From Marinomonas sp. UCMA 3892 (lineage in GTDB: Bacteria; Pseudomonadota; Gammaproteobacteria; Pseudomonadales; Marinomonadaceae): 64,000 nucleotides of DNA. Position 1 is the stretch's first letter. Every line of letters begins with the position of its first letter. The DNA is taken from NCBI RefSeq assembly GCF_012726345.1, contig NZ_PTXN01000008.1, positions 1 through 64,000 on the forward strand, given 5' to 3'. Shown here one piece after another: positions 48,511-58,417 of this stretch. The translations under genes were made by a program, and so were the position numbers. A model generated the notes under the pieces. It worked only from the letters and a program-made list of their open reading frames with translations. It did no database searches and was not told the origin of the DNA.

Positions 48511-49137
48511 TTAGTGTTTTACGACGATGTTAAGACCGTCACGAACGTTCAAGTGAACGTTTTCAACTCGATTGTCTTGCGCGATTAGGCGGTTGACTTG
48601 GTTGACAGCAATATCGCTGTTTTCTTTCGGGTCTAGAACTCTGCCTTGCCATAGTGAATTGTCGATAATGATAAGGCCACCAGATCTAACCAGCGGTAGT
48701 ACTGCTTCGTAGTAATTTAGGTAGTTACGTTTATCGGCATCAATAAAGACAAAGTCGAATTCCCCTTCAAGGGATTCAATCGTGTCGAGGGCGGGCCCAA
48801 AAATTGCTTTGATTTTTTTGCCATGCTCGCTGCGATCAAAAAAAGACTGAGCGAATTCAATTGCTCTAGGGTTGGTTTCACAACAAATAAGCTCACCGTT
48901 TTCAGGCATGCCTTCTGCGATAGATAATGCTGAATAGCCAGTAAACATGCCAATTTCTAACGCACGTTTAGGTTGTGCTATTTTTGCCAGAAGCTTCAGC
49001 GTACGGCCGATGGTTTTTCCTGATAACTTATTTGGGTAGCCCATGTCAGAGTAGGTTTTTTCAACCAGCTCAATTAATAGGTCGGGTTCTGCTTGAGTTG
49101 TCTCAATGCAGTAGTCGTCAAGATTATTAAGATCCAT
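48511..49137 (-). CDS. SAM-dependent O-methyltransferase (family 3)
   Basis: This 208-residue cytoplasmic enzyme belongs to the catechol/caffeoyl-CoA O-methyltransferase-like family 3. The SAM-binding glycine loop is LEIGMFTGYSALSIAEG, followed by the acidic motif ICCETN-like region (LICCETNPR) and the metal-binding Asp motif FIDADKRNYLNYYE and IIIDNSLW. The length is normal. The substrate cannot be inferred. It is divergent from thrS across 238 bases and followed by a long-stem hairpin. Confidence 0.88.
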   Translation of the reverse strand: MDLNNLDDYCIETTQAEPDLLIELVEKTYSDMGYPNKLSGKTIGRTLKLLAKIAQPKRALEIGMFTGYSALSIAEGMPENGELICCETNPRAIEFAQSFFDRSEHGKKIKAIFGPALDTIESLEGEFDFVFIDADKRNYLNYYEAVLPLVRSGGLIIIDNSLWQGRVLDPKENSDIAVNQVNRLIAQDNRVENVHLNVRDGLNIVVKH

Positions 49138-49184
49138 AGTGCCTTTTAATTAGAAAAGTCTGTGTGAAACGAATGCTAATTTTA

Positions 49185-49198
49185 CTCTGCATGCAGAG
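49185..49198. repeat. 14-base perfect palindrome between divergent genes
   Basis: CTCTGCATGCAGAG is a perfect palindrome, 48 bases before the methyltransferase start. It could be an operator for either divergent gene; no known regulator is recognised. Confidence 0.45.
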
Positions 49199-49330
49199 AA
49201 TGTCTATGGCTTAATGATAGAAAAAGGGCTTGATTTTTGTCGATGGCCGTTACACGCCGAAAAAGAGGCTATTTAAATTAGATTCGCATGAATAATCGAA
49301 AAATGATAATTTATGTCCTGAAATTTACAT

Positions 49331-49351
49331 GTGCTCTTTGGTATGGAGCAC
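49331..49351 (+). promoter_or_regulatory. thrS leader hairpin mimicking the tRNA-Thr anticodon arm
   Basis: GTGCTCT (49331-49337) pairs with GGAGCAC (49345-49351; the inner pair is T-G) and leaves a seven-base loop TTGGTAT. In tRNA numbering this is U33 followed by G34-G35-U36 and A37, the anticodon of tRNA-Thr(GGU). GGT lies 34-36 bases before the thrS ATG. In E. coli a similar hairpin in the same place binds ThrRS and represses its own translation. Confidence 0.6.
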
Positions 49352-49375
49352 CACTGACTCCGATAGGGGAATAAA

Positions 49376-51313
49376 ATGCCTGTAATTACTTTGCCTGATG
49401 GCAGCCAACGTTCTTTTTCAAACCCAGTAACTGTTATGCAAGTCGCCGAGGATATTGGTCCTGGTTTGGCTAAAGCAACTGTGGCGGGGCGCATAGACGG
49501 TCAACTTGTTGATGCGTGCGAACTTATTTCAGACGACGCTAAGTTAAGCATCATTACAGGGAAAGATCCTGAAGGTGTTGAGATTATTCGTCACTCTTTT
49601 GCCCATCTTGTTGGTCATGCTGTTAAGCAGTTGTATCCGACGGCACAAATGGCGATCGGGCCTGTTATTGATGAAGGTTTTTATTACGACATCGCTTATG
49701 AACGTCCTTTTACACCAGATGACCTTGCGGCCATTGAAAAGCGTATCGCTGAATTGGTTAAGACGGACTACGATGTTGTTAAAAGAATGACGCCAATAGC
49801 GGAGGCCCGTCAGCAATTTGTTGACCGTGGTGAAAGCTATAAAGTGGCATTGATTGATGATATGGATGAGTCAACGAAAGAAGTTGGTTTGTATTATCAC
49901 GAAGAATACATGGATATGTGTCGTGGTCCACATGTGCCAAATACCCGTGTATTGCGTCATTTTAAATTGATGAAGCTTGCTGGTGCGTACTGGCGTGGTG
50001 ATTCAAATAACGAAATGTTGCAACGTATTTATGGTACGGCTTGGAATGACAAGAAAGAGTTGAAAGGCTATTTGACGCGTATCGAAGAAGCTGAAAAACG
50101 TGACCATCGTAAGCTGGGTAAGAAGCTAGATCTTTTTCATGTTCAAGAAGAAGCTCCTGGCATGGTGTTCTGGCATCCTAAAGGGTGGCGGTTATATCAG
50201 GCTGTAGAGCAATATATGCGCCAGAAACAGCTTGATAATAATTATCAGGAAGTGAAGACGCCTCAGATTGTAGACCGTGTGCTTTGGGAGAAATCTGGGC
50301 ACTGGGGTAAGTATCATGAAAACATGTTTACAACGCATTCTGAAAATCGCGACTATGCGGTAAAACCGATGAATTGTCCTTGTCATATACAAGTGTACAA
50401 TCAAGGTCTTAAAAGTTACCGTGATTTGCCATTTCGTATGGCGGAATTTGGTTCATGCCACCGTAATGAGCCGTCAGGTGCTTTGCATGGCATTATGCGC
50501 GTAAGGAACTTTGTTCAAGATGATGGGCATATTTTTGTAACAGAAGGGCAAATTCAGCAAGAAGTATCTGAGTTTATCGATCTGCTGCATGAAGTTTATG
50601 CTGATTTTGGTTTTGATAATATTGTTTATCGCCTGTCTACTCGTCCTGAGCAGCGTGTTGGCTCTGATGAGGTTTGGGATAAGGCTGAGAAAGCGTTATC
50701 TGAAGCATTGGACTCTGCAGGGTTGGATTGGGAAGAGTTGCCAGGGGAAGGGGCGTTTTATGGTCCTAAAATTGAGTTTTCTCTGAAAGATGCCATTGGT
50801 CGAGTGTGGCAGTGTGGTACTATTCAGGTTGATTTCTCGATGCCAACTCGCTTGGGAGCGCAATATGTATCGGAAGATGGCTCCCGTCAAACACCGGTTA
50901 TGCTGCATCGTGCGATTGTTGGATCGCTTGAGCGTTTTATCGGTATTTTGATCGAAGATACAGAAGGTGCCTTTCCGGTCTGGCTTGCGCCTGAACAAGT
51001 TGTTATCATGAACATTACTGATCGCCAAGCAGATTATTGTTCTGTTTTGGAAAAAAGATTGAACTCAAATGGCTTTAGAGCAAAACTTGACTTGAGAAAC
51101 GAGAAGATCGGGTTTAAAATCCGCGAGCATACTCTTCAACGAGTGCCGTATATGATCGTCGTTGGTGATAAAGAAGTGGAGCAAGAACAGGTTGCTGTTC
51201 GCACTCGCACCGGCGAAGACCTTGGAGTGATGAGTATTTCCGATTTTGAAGGTTTGCTTCAACAAGAAATTGCTCGCCGTAGCCGTAAACAAGAAGTGGA
51301 GATAGTACTATAA
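49376..51313 (+). CDS. thrS: Threonyl-tRNA synthetase
   Basis: ThrRS charges tRNA-Thr and edits mis-charged serine. The order is a TGS domain (about 1-62), the editing domain with [16 protein letters not shown] (zinc-type HxxxH), the class II catalytic core ([47 protein letters not shown]) and the anticodon-binding domain (about 545-640). The 645-residue length is typical. GGGGA lies ten bases before ATG 49376. The leader contains an anticodon-like hairpin. The gene ends at the point where infC may start. Confidence 0.98.
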   Translation: MPVITLPDGSQRSFSNPVTVMQVAEDIGPGLAKATVAGRIDGQLVDACELISDDAKLSIITGKDPEGVEIIRHSFAHLVGHAVKQLYPTAQMAIGPVIDEGFYYDIAYERPFTPDDLAAIEKRIAELVKTDYDVVKRMTPIAEARQQFVDRGESYKVALIDDMDESTKEVGLYYHEEYMDMCRGPHVPNTRVLRHFKLMKLAGAYWRGDSNNEMLQRIYGTAWNDKKELKGYLTRIEEAEKRDHRKLGKKLDLFHVQEEAPGMVFWHPKGWRLYQAVEQYMRQKQLDNNYQEVKTPQIVDRVLWEKSGHWGKYHENMFTTHSENRDYAVKPMNCPCHIQVYNQGLKSYRDLPFRMAEFGSCHRNEPSGALHGIMRVRNFVQDDGHIFVTEGQIQQEVSEFIDLLHEVYADFGFDNIVYRLSTRPEQRVGSDEVWDKAEKALSEALDSAGLDWEELPGEGAFYGPKIEFSLKDAIGRVWQCGTIQVDFSMPTRLGAQYVSEDGSRQTPVMLHRAIVGSLERFIGILIEDTEGAFPVWLAPEQVVIMNITDRQADYCSVLEKRLNSNGFRAKLDLRNEKIGFKIREHTLQRVPYMIVVGDKEVEQEQVAVRTRTGEDLGVMSISDFEGLLQQEIARRSRKQEVEIVL

Positions 51314-51321
51314 AAGGTAAT

Positions 51322-51855
51322 ATGAATCGTGGGCGTGCAGCTAGTAAGCAGCGCCCTCAAATCAACGAGAACATTCGAGCAACTGAAGTGCGTTTAATCG
51401 CTGCAGATGGTGAACAAGTTGGCGTTGTCTCTCTAGAAGAGGCACTAAAAGCAGCTCAAGAAGCTACTTTAGATCTAGTGCAAATTGCTGATTCAGATCC
51501 GATTGTTTGCAAAATCATGGACTACGGTAAGCATATTTTTGAAGCGAAAAAAGCGAAAGCCGCTCAAAAGAAAAATGCGAAGCAGATCCAGGTTAAAGAA
51601 ATGAAATTCCGTCCAGGGACGGAGGAAGGGGATTATCAGGTAAAACTCCGCAACCTGATACGTTTCCTTGAAGGCGGGGATAAGGCCAAAGTATCACTAC
51701 GATACCGCGGTCGTGAAATGGCCCATCAGGAGCTTGGTATGCAGCTTATGAATCGAGTCGCAGCAGACTTAGAGGATTATGGTGTAGTAGAACAAGCCGC
51801 GAAAATGGAAGGTCGTCAATTGACGATGGTGCTAGGCCCCAAAAAGAAGAAGTAA
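51322..51855 (+). CDS. infC: Translation initiation factor IF-3
   Basis: IF-3 prevents subunit joining and rejects non-canonical initiation. The N domain has [24 protein letters not shown], the linker is Lys-rich, and the C domain has [26 protein letters not shown] and [10 protein letters not shown]. From ATG 51322 it is 177 residues. However, AAGG is only about four bases from this ATG, and four codons upstream an in-frame ATA (51310) begins ATA AAA GGT, like the AUU AAA start used by E. coli and Pseudomonas infC; that codon has GTGGAG eight bases upstream. The true start may therefore be AUA 51310 (181 residues). Confidence 0.95.
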   Translation: MNRGRAASKQRPQINENIRATEVRLIAADGEQVGVVSLEEALKAAQEATLDLVQIADSDPIVCKIMDYGKHIFEAKKAKAAQKKNAKQIQVKEMKFRPGTEEGDYQVKLRNLIRFLEGGDKAKVSLRYRGREMAHQELGMQLMNRVAADLEDYGVVEQAAKMEGRQLTMVLGPKKKK

Positions 51856-51870
51856 TTTTAAATAATTTGG

Positions 51871-51894
51871 CTTTAAGAGCTTTGGCTCTTAAAG
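51871..51894 (+). promoter_or_regulatory. Ten-base perfect hairpin between infC and rpmI
   Basis: CTTTAAGAGC (51871-51880) and GCTCTTAAAG (51885-51894) form a perfect stem with loop TTTG. No T-run follows, so it is not an ordinary terminator. It may be a processing site or part of ribosomal-protein L20 control of rpmI-rplT. Confidence 0.5.
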
Positions 51895-51948
51895 ACTGAT
51901 TTATTAAGAAATTACATTAACATTAACGAATGCGAGAGTGGTTTTATC

Positions 51949-52143
51949 ATGTCCAAAATTAAGTCACACAGTGGCGCAGCTAAGCGCTTCAAACGTACCG
52001 CGAATGGTTTTAAGCATAAGCAGTCTCATACTAGTCACATTTTGACTAAGAAATCGACTAAGCGTAAGCGTCATCTTCGTTCTATGAACCAGATTGCGCA
52101 AAGCGACAAAGCGTTAATTGTACGCATGTTGCCATACATCTAA
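51949..52143 (+). CDS. rpmI: 50S ribosomal protein L35
   Basis: L35 is a small basic protein of the large subunit. The 64 residues show the family pattern: [36 protein letters not shown] and the closing VRMLPYI. It is the second gene of the infC-rpmI-rplT unit, 93 bases after infC and 47 bases before rplT. Confidence 0.98.
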   Translation: MSKIKSHSGAAKRFKRTANGFKHKQSHTSHILTKKSTKRKRHLRSMNQIAQSDKALIVRMLPYI

Positions 52144-52190
52144 GTCTAGATTTTTTTAGTTCATTAATTTATTAGTATAAGGTTTATATT

Positions 52191-52547
52191 ATGCCTCGCG
52201 TAAAACGTGGTGTTCAGGCTCGTCGCCGTCACAAAAAGATTTTAAAGCAAGCTAAAGGTTACTACGGTGCACGTAGCCGTGTATTTCGTGTAGCGAAACA
52301 AGCTGTTATCAAAGCTGGTCAGTATCAGTACCGTGACCGTCGTCAGCGTAAGCGTCAATTCCGCGCATTGTGGATTGCTCGTATTAACGCTGCTGCACGT
52401 ATCAATGGTCTGTCTTACAGCCGTTTCATTGCTGGCTTGAAACAAGCTGCAATTGAAATCGACCGTAAGGTTTTGGCTGACCTAGCTGTGTACGAGAAAG
52501 AAGTTTTTGCTGCTATCGTTGAAAAAGCGAAAGTAAGCTTGGCTTAA
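52191..52547 (+). CDS. rplT: 50S ribosomal protein L20
   Basis: L20 is needed for early 50S assembly and in E. coli represses its own operon. The basic N-terminus ([20 protein letters not shown]), [19 protein letters not shown] and [20 protein letters not shown] are conserved. The 118-residue length is exact for the family. It is followed by a strong terminator placed directly before pheS. Confidence 0.98.
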   Translation: MPRVKRGVQARRRHKKILKQAKGYYGARSRVFRVAKQAVIKAGQYQYRDRRQRKRQFRALWIARINAAARINGLSYSRFIAGLKQAAIEIDRKVLADLAVYEKEVFAAIVEKAKVSLA

Positions 52548-52624
52548 TTTCTGACGTAGCCTTAGGGTGATTCGATCTTGAAAGATTCCGTCTTAATAGA
52601 AAGAGTCACTCAATGCAGTCTTTG

Positions 52625-52665
52625 ATAGGGGAAGAGCCAATGGTTCTTCCCCTATTTTATTTTTT
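52625..52665 (+). terminator. Strong terminator or attenuator before pheS
   Basis: AGGGGAAGAGCC (52627-52638) and GGTTCTTCCCCT (52642-52653) form a long GC-rich stem, followed by ATTTTATTTTTT. The pheS ribosome-binding site GGAG begins at 52666, right at the end of the T-run, so no promoter fits between terminator and pheS. Confidence 0.85.
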
Positions 52666-52676
52666 GGAGTGTGTAA

Positions 52677-53672
<996 letters not shown>

Positions 53673-53694
53673 CCAGTCGACCTAGGATGTTTTT

Positions 53695-56079
53695 ATGAAA
53701 ATTAGTGAGAATTGGCTAAGAGAGTGGGTCAATCCAGACATCAGTAGCGATGATTTGGTTGCTCAAATAACGTTAGCTGGCCTTGAAGTAGATGAAGTTT
53801 TGCCTGTTGCCTCCGAATTTTCTGGCGTGGTAGTGGGCGAAATTCTGGGTGCTGAACCTCACCCGAATGCTGACAAGTTACAAGTATGTCAGGTGTCTGA
53901 TGGTGTTGAGACCTTTCAGGTAGTTTGTGGTGCGCCGAATGCGCGTCCAGGTATCAAAATTCCTTTCGCTAAAATTGGTGCCGTATTGGGTGCAGATTTT
54001 AAGATTAAAAAAGCCAAGCTTCGTCAAGTTGAGTCTTTTGGTATGTTGTGTTCGGCCTCTGAATTGGGGTTGAGTGATGACCATGATGGAATTATGGAGC
54101 TTCCTGCCAATGTTAAAACTGGCGAAGACTTCCGTGCCTTTTTGGGTTTAGATGATCAGATTATAGATGTTGATCTAACACCTAACCGCAGCGACTGTTT
54201 AAGTATTGCTGGTTTGGCTCGTGAAGTTGGTGTTTTGAACAAAGTTGATGTAACGCCAGTTGAAGTCACTGCAGCAAATGTCGCTATTGATGATGTTTTT
54301 CCAGTGCGTGTAGATGCGGCTGATGCTTGTCCTCGTTATCTTGGGCGTGTTGTGCGTGGTGTTGATGTTACTGCACAAACGCCTTTATGGATGGTGGAAA
54401 AGCTACGTCGTAGTGGTGTTCGCTCAATTGATCCTATCGTCGATATTACAAATTATGTAATGCTTGAGTTAGGGCAACCCATGCATGCCTTTGATTTGGC
54501 GAATTTATCAGGATCGATCGTTGTACGTATGGCCAGCCAAGGTGAGAAAATTGTCTTGCTTGATGGTCAGGAAATTACTCTTCGTGACGATACCTTGGTG
54601 ATTGCGGATGAGAAGGCACCTTTGGCTATTGCTGGTGTAATGGGTGGTGAAGGTTCTGGTGTTAATGACAAAACACAAGATATCTTCCTAGAAAGCGCAT
54701 TCTTTACGCCATTGTCGTTGGCTGGTAAAGCGCGTTCTTATGGTCTGCATACGGATTCTTCTCATCGATTTGAGCGTGGTGTGGATGCAACTCTGCAAGA
54801 GCGAGCAATTGAGCGAGCTACTGCGCTAGTTGTAGAAATAGCTGGCGGTCAAGTTGGTCCAATTACGCATGCGGTTAATGAGGCTTCTTTGCCTGAAGCT
54901 GCATTAGTAACCTTGCGTCGTAAAAAACTTGATCAGTATTTGGCAATGTCTATCGACAAAGATCTTGTGACAGACATTTTGACTCGTCTCGGCTTGGAGA
55001 TGGTTGAAGTCACTGACGAAGCTTGGATGACAAAAGCGCCATCTCATCGCTTTGATATCGCTATAGAGGCTGATTTGATCGAAGAGGTGGCTCGTATCTA
55101 CGGTTACGATAACCTACCATCTTCTATGCCTCAGGCTGCCGTCAATTTTACGCCGCTGTCTGAGTCTAAAACGCAAATTCAAGTGTTGCGTTGGATCTTG
55201 GTGTCACAGGGTTATCAAGAAGCCGTTACTTATAGCTTTATTGATCCTGTGTTGAGCAAGCAATTTCTACCTAATATCGAGCCTGTGCCATTAGCGAATC
55301 CTATTTCAGCGGATATGGGGGTGATGCGTCCTAGTCTGGTTCCTGGTTTGGTTAAAGCCTATCTATATAATCAAAACCGTCAGCAGTCGCGTGTTCGTTT
55401 ATTTGAGACTGGTCGTCGTTTTATTGGTTCTGTTGAGGCTTTGGCTGATTTGGATCAGCAGCAGCAAGTGGCTGGCCTAATTGCAGGTGCTCGTCATGCT
55501 GAAGCTTGGTATCACGGCAGTGAGAAGGTTGATTTCTATGACCTGAAGGCACACGTAGAAGCTTTGTTTGCTTTAAATGACGGCGGCAAGCCAACTTACG
55601 AGCGCTCTAGTTGTGAGTTTTTACATCCCGGTCGCTCCGCTGATATCTTTTTGGATGGCAGGTTTGTTGGTTTGATAGGGGAGTTGCATCCTCAATTGTC
55701 TAAGACATTAGGTGCGAATCAACCTATTTATGTATTTGATATCGCTTTAAATGCGGTATTGAATGCAACTTTGCCTGAATATAAGGCTGTTTCTCGTTTC
55801 CCTGAAGTTCGTCGTGACCTGGCATTATTAGTTGATCGTTCTGTTCCTGTTAGTGAGTTGGAGAGAGTGATTTCTGCAACGGCTGGTGATGCACTTAAAA
55901 ATGTATTGGTTTTTGATGTTTATCAGGGCCAAGGTATTGATGATACGAAAAAAAGTGTCGCTTTGGGCTTGACGTGGCAGCATCCTTCACACACTCTTAG
56001 TGATGAAGAAGTGAACAACTCAGTTGAACAAACTGTTGCAGCCTTGTCTGAGCAGTTGGGAGCCGTTGTAAGGGGGTAG
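53695..56079 (+). CDS. pheT: Phenylalanyl-tRNA synthetase beta subunit
   Basis: PheT carries tRNA-binding and editing functions. The order is a tRNA-binding OB-fold (about 39-150, [13 protein letters not shown]), the B3/B4 editing domain with [10 protein letters not shown]5 ([18 protein letters not shown]), a degenerate catalytic-like domain and the C-terminal ferredoxin-fold anticodon domain ([15 protein letters not shown]). The 794-residue length matches E. coli (795). ihfA begins four bases after its stop. Confidence 0.98.
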   Translation: MKISENWLREWVNPDISSDDLVAQITLAGLEVDEVLPVASEFSGVVVGEILGAEPHPNADKLQVCQVSDGVETFQVVCGAPNARPGIKIPFAKIGAVLGADFKIKKAKLRQVESFGMLCSASELGLSDDHDGIMELPANVKTGEDFRAFLGLDDQIIDVDLTPNRSDCLSIAGLAREVGVLNKVDVTPVEVTAANVAIDDVFPVRVDAADACPRYLGRVVRGVDVTAQTPLWMVEKLRRSGVRSIDPIVDITNYVMLELGQPMHAFDLANLSGSIVVRMASQGEKIVLLDGQEITLRDDTLVIADEKAPLAIAGVMGGEGSGVNDKTQDIFLESAFFTPLSLAGKARSYGLHTDSSHRFERGVDATLQERAIERATALVVEIAGGQVGPITHAVNEASLPEAALVTLRRKKLDQYLAMSIDKDLVTDILTRLGLEMVEVTDEAWMTKAPSHRFDIAIEADLIEEVARIYGYDNLPSSMPQAAVNFTPLSESKTQIQVLRWILVSQGYQEAVTYSFIDPVLSKQFLPNIEPVPLANPISADMGVMRPSLVPGLVKAYLYNQNRQQSRVRLFETGRRFIGSVEALADLDQQQQVAGLIAGARHAEAWYHGSEKVDFYDLKAHVEALFALNDGGKPTYERSSCEFLHPGRSADIFLDGRFVGLIGELHPQLSKTLGANQPIYVFDIALNAVLNATLPEYKAVSRFPEVRRDLALLVDRSVPVSELERVISATAGDALKNVLVFDVYQGQGIDDTKKSVALGLTWQHPSHTLSDEEVNNSVEQTVAALSEQLGAVVRG

Positions 56080-56083
56080 ATTT

Positions 56084-56380
56084 ATGGGATCGTTGACAAA
56101 AGCGGACCTTGCTGAAAATTTAGTGGATTCAATTGGTCTAAGTAAAAAAGACGCCAAAGATCTTGTAGAAGGTTTTTTTGACGTAGTGCGTAGTTCACTA
56201 ATAGAAAGACAGCAAGTTAAGTTGTCGGGCTTTGGTAATTTTGAAGTGCGCGAAAAGAGTCAGCGCCCTGGTCGAAATCCTAAGACGGGAGAGGAGATTC
56301 CAATTACTGCGCGTACCGTTGTTACTTTTCGACCTGGGCAGAAGCTTAAGTCAAAAGTAGAAGACTATATGCAAGAGTAG
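56084..56380 (+). CDS. ihfA: Integration host factor alpha subunit
   Basis: IhfA pairs with IhfB to bend DNA at specific sites for recombination, replication and transcription. The 98 residues contain the family's [54 protein letters not shown] with the DNA-inserting proline arm, and [13 protein letters not shown]. The pheT-ihfA linkage is standard. A terminator follows. Confidence 0.98.
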   Translation: MGSLTKADLAENLVDSIGLSKKDAKDLVEGFFDVVRSSLIERQQVKLSGFGNFEVREKSQRPGRNPKTGEEIPITARTVVTFRPGQKLKSKVEDYMQE

Positions 56381-56394
56381 TTCGAAATGTTTCT

Positions 56395-56425
56395 AAAAAA
56401 GCCATCCACTGGGATGGCTTTTTTG
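56395..56425 (+). terminator. Rho-independent terminator after ihfA
   Basis: The stem AAAAAAGCCATCC/GGATGGCTTTTTT has a short loop and ends the thrS-to-ihfA gene run. Confidence 0.93.
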
Positions 56426-56610
56426 TATCTAGCTGTTCAATGCGCCTATTTATCTAGTGTTGAGCCCTATAGTGTGTATCTGTGGTTAATAAGGCTAGTA
56501 TGAAAAGTAGAATCATATTTAGATCAATGTTTAAGCGATAAACTCCTAAATTTCTAGCGTCATGATTAAATTGAAAAAAAGTTTATAAAAGTCTTCCCTT
56601 TTCAATTCGT

Positions 56611-56621
56611 TATAGTAATAT
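56611..56621 (+). promoter_or_regulatory. Possible -10 region of the tRNA array promoter
   Basis: TATAGTAATAT offers two overlapping -10 hexamers (TATAGT, TAATAT) about 50 bases before the first tRNA, followed by a GC-rich CGCACCCGC as in stable-RNA promoters. No clear -35 is seen. Confidence 0.35.
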
Positions 56622-56666
56622 ACGCACCCGCTGACAGGGACAGAGTTTAACTCTTTAGCTGTTGGT

Positions 56667-56745
<79 letters not shown>

Positions 56746-56758
56746 AAATTTGAGAAAT

Positions 56759-56834
56759 GCCGCTATAGCTCAGTTGGTAGAGCATCTGACTTGTAATCAG
56801 AGGGTCCCGAGTTCGACTCTTGGTGGCGGCACCA
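56759..56834 (+). tRNA. tRNA-Thr(TGT), copy 1
   Basis: A 76-base cloverleaf with acceptor GCCGCTA, anticodon loop CTTGTAA (anticodon TGT, reading ACA) and encoded CCA. It is the first of four copies that look identical. Confidence 0.97.
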
Positions 56835-56903
56835 TAATTTGGTCGAAGTTTCTTTCTTTAGAAATGAAGAGTAGGAATAAAAAAAGATTTTGCTTTTATT
56901 AAA

Positions 56904-56979
56904 GCCGCTATAGCTCAGTTGGTAGAGCATCTGACTTGTAATCAGAGGGTCCCGAGTTCGACTCTTGGTGGCGGCACCA
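56904..56979 (+). tRNA. tRNA-Thr(TGT), copy 2
   Basis: Same 76-base sequence as the first Thr gene. The 69-base spacer before it is unrelated to the other Thr spacers. Confidence 0.97.
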
Positions 56980-57019
56980 CTTCTTAGGAAGTTTATAAAA
57001 GTGAACTGCGTCATGTAAT

Positions 57020-57095
57020 GCCGCTATAGCTCAGTTGGTAGAGCATCTGACTTGTAATCAGAGGGTCCCGAGTTCGACTCTTGGTGGCGGCACCA
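57020..57095 (+). tRNA. tRNA-Thr(TGT), copy 3
   Basis: Same 76-base sequence with anticodon TGT and CCA end. The spacer before it is 40 bases. Confidence 0.97.
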
Positions 57096-57140
57096 TTTAC
57101 TTACTTTATGTTAGTAAATTAAAATTTGTTTTAGCGTTAA

Positions 57141-57216
57141 GCCGCTATAGCTCAGTTGGTAGAGCATCTGACTTGTAATCAGAGGGTCCCGAGTTCGACT
57201 CTTGGTGGCGGCACCA
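57141..57216 (+). tRNA. tRNA-Thr(TGT), copy 4
   Basis: Last of the four Thr copies, same sequence, followed after 45 bases by the Val/Asp repeat region. Confidence 0.97.
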
Positions 57217-57261
57217 CTTACTTAGTAAAGTAAGCTGGAATAAAAACGTTAAACAATGATT

Positions 57262-57337
57262 GGGTGTGTAGCTCAGTTGGGAGAGCGTCGCCCTTACAAG
57301 GCGAATGTCGGGAGTTCGAACCTCTCCACACCCACCA
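57262..57337 (+). tRNA. tRNA-Val(TAC), copy 1
   Basis: A 76-base cloverleaf with acceptor GGGTGTG/CACACCC, anticodon stem TCGCC/GGCGA and loop CTTACAA, giving anticodon TAC. CCA is encoded. It is followed by spacer type A (begins CTTACTAAGCAGTGG). Confidence 0.97.
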
Positions 57338-57388
57338 CTTACTAAGCAGTGGTACTTATGAATAATAAGTAAAGAGCTAGATTGCGTT

Positions 57389-57465
57389 GGAGTGGTAGTT
57401 CAGTTGGTTAGAATACCTGCCTGTCACGCAGGGGGTCGCGGGTTCGAGTCCCGTCCATTCCGCCA
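57389..57465 (+). tRNA. tRNA-Asp(GTC), copy 1
   Basis: A 77-base cloverleaf with acceptor GGAGTGG/CCATTCC, anticodon stem CCTGC/GCAGG and loop CTGTCAC, giving anticodon GTC. CCA is encoded. A 65-base spacer follows. Confidence 0.97.
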
Positions 57466-57530
57466 TTACTTACAAGTTAAGTTTGGCAAAGAGTTAGAGT
57501 TGTTGATAGCTTAAATAGTTATCTCAGAAT

Positions 57531-57606
57531 GGGTGTGTAGCTCAGTTGGGAGAGCGTCGCCCTTACAAGGCGAATGTCGGGAGTTCGAACCTCTCCACAC
57601 CCACCA
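57531..57606 (+). tRNA. tRNA-Val(TAC), copy 2
   Basis: Same sequence as the first Val gene. It is followed by spacer type B (contains GTAAAAGGTACGTCTGATG). Confidence 0.97.
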
Positions 57607-57657
57607 TCTTGCCGATGTAAAAGGTACGTCTGATGAGACGGTAAAAACAATTGTGTT

Positions 57658-57734
57658 GGAGTGGTAGTTCAGTTGGTTAGAATACCTGCCTGTCACGCAG
57701 GGGGTCGCGGGTTCGAGTCCCGTCCATTCCGCCA
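57658..57734 (+). tRNA. tRNA-Asp(GTC), copy 2
   Basis: Same 77-base sequence as the first Asp gene. The 65-base spacer after it is nearly identical to that after copy 1. Confidence 0.97.
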
Positions 57735-57799
57735 TTACTTACAAGTTAAGTTTGGCAAAGAGTTAGAGTTGTTGATAGCTTAAATAGTTATCTCAGTAT

Positions 57800-57875
57800 G
57801 GGTGTGTAGCTCAGTTGGGAGAGCGTCGCCCTTACAAGGCGAATGTCGGGAGTTCGAACCTCTCCACACCCACCA
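57800..57875 (+). tRNA. tRNA-Val(TAC), copy 3
   Basis: Same Val sequence, followed again by spacer type A. Confidence 0.97.
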
Positions 57876-57926
57876 CTTACTAAGCAGTGGTACTTATGAG
57901 TAATAAGTAAAGAGCTAGATTATGTT

Positions 57927-58003
57927 GGAGTGGTAGTTCAGTTGGTTAGAATACCTGCCTGTCACGCAGGGGGTCGCGGGTTCGAGTCCCGTCCATTCCG
58001 CCA
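57927..58003 (+). tRNA. tRNA-Asp(GTC), copy 3
   Basis: Same Asp sequence. The spacer after it is the shorter 42-base form, which ends AAATTTACGAGC. Confidence 0.97.
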
Positions 58004-58045
58004 TTACTTACGAGTTAAGTTTGGTAAAGAGTTAAATTTACGAGC

Positions 58046-58121
58046 GGGTGTGTAGCTCAGTTGGGAGAGCGTCGCCCTTACAAGGCGAATGTCGGGAGTT
58101 CGAACCTCTCCACACCCACCA
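58046..58121 (+). tRNA. tRNA-Val(TAC), copy 4
   Basis: Same Val sequence, followed by spacer type B. Confidence 0.97.
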
Positions 58122-58171
58122 ATTACCTATGTAAAAGGTACGTCTGATGAGACGTTAAAAGCAATTGTGTT

Positions 58172-58248
58172 GGAGTGGTAGTTCAGTTGGTTAGAATACC
58201 TGCCTGTCACGCAGGGGGTCGCGGGTTCGAGTCCCGTCCATTCCGCCA
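58172..58248 (+). tRNA. tRNA-Asp(GTC), copy 4
   Basis: Same Asp sequence, followed by the 42-base spacer form. Confidence 0.97.
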
Positions 58249-58290
58249 TTACTTACAAGTTAAGTTTGGCAAAGAGTTAAATTTACGAGC

Positions 58291-58366
58291 GGGTGTGTAG
58301 CTCAGTTGGGAGAGCGTCGCCCTTACAAGGCGAATGTCGGGAGTTCGAACCTCTCCACACCCACCA
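58291..58366 (+). tRNA. tRNA-Val(TAC), copy 5
   Basis: Same Val sequence, followed by spacer type A for the third time. Confidence 0.97.
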
Positions 58367-58417
58367 CTTACTAAGCAGTGGTACTTATGAGTAATAAGTA
58401 AAGAGCTAGATTGTGTT

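Noticed and set aside
52579..52626. Leader-peptide frame before the pheS terminator
   Set aside because: It would start at TTG without a clear ribosome-binding site and contains no Phe codons, so a classical Phe attenuator peptide is not supported.
56763..57014. Minus-strand open frame of 83 codons over the tRNA-Thr genes
   Set aside because: It is antisense to two identical tRNA genes and its repeated peptide simply reflects the tRNA sequence.
57511..57735. Minus-strand open frame over Val and Asp tRNA genes
   Set aside because: It encodes the familiar false peptide produced by antisense tRNA sequence, with no ribosome-binding site.
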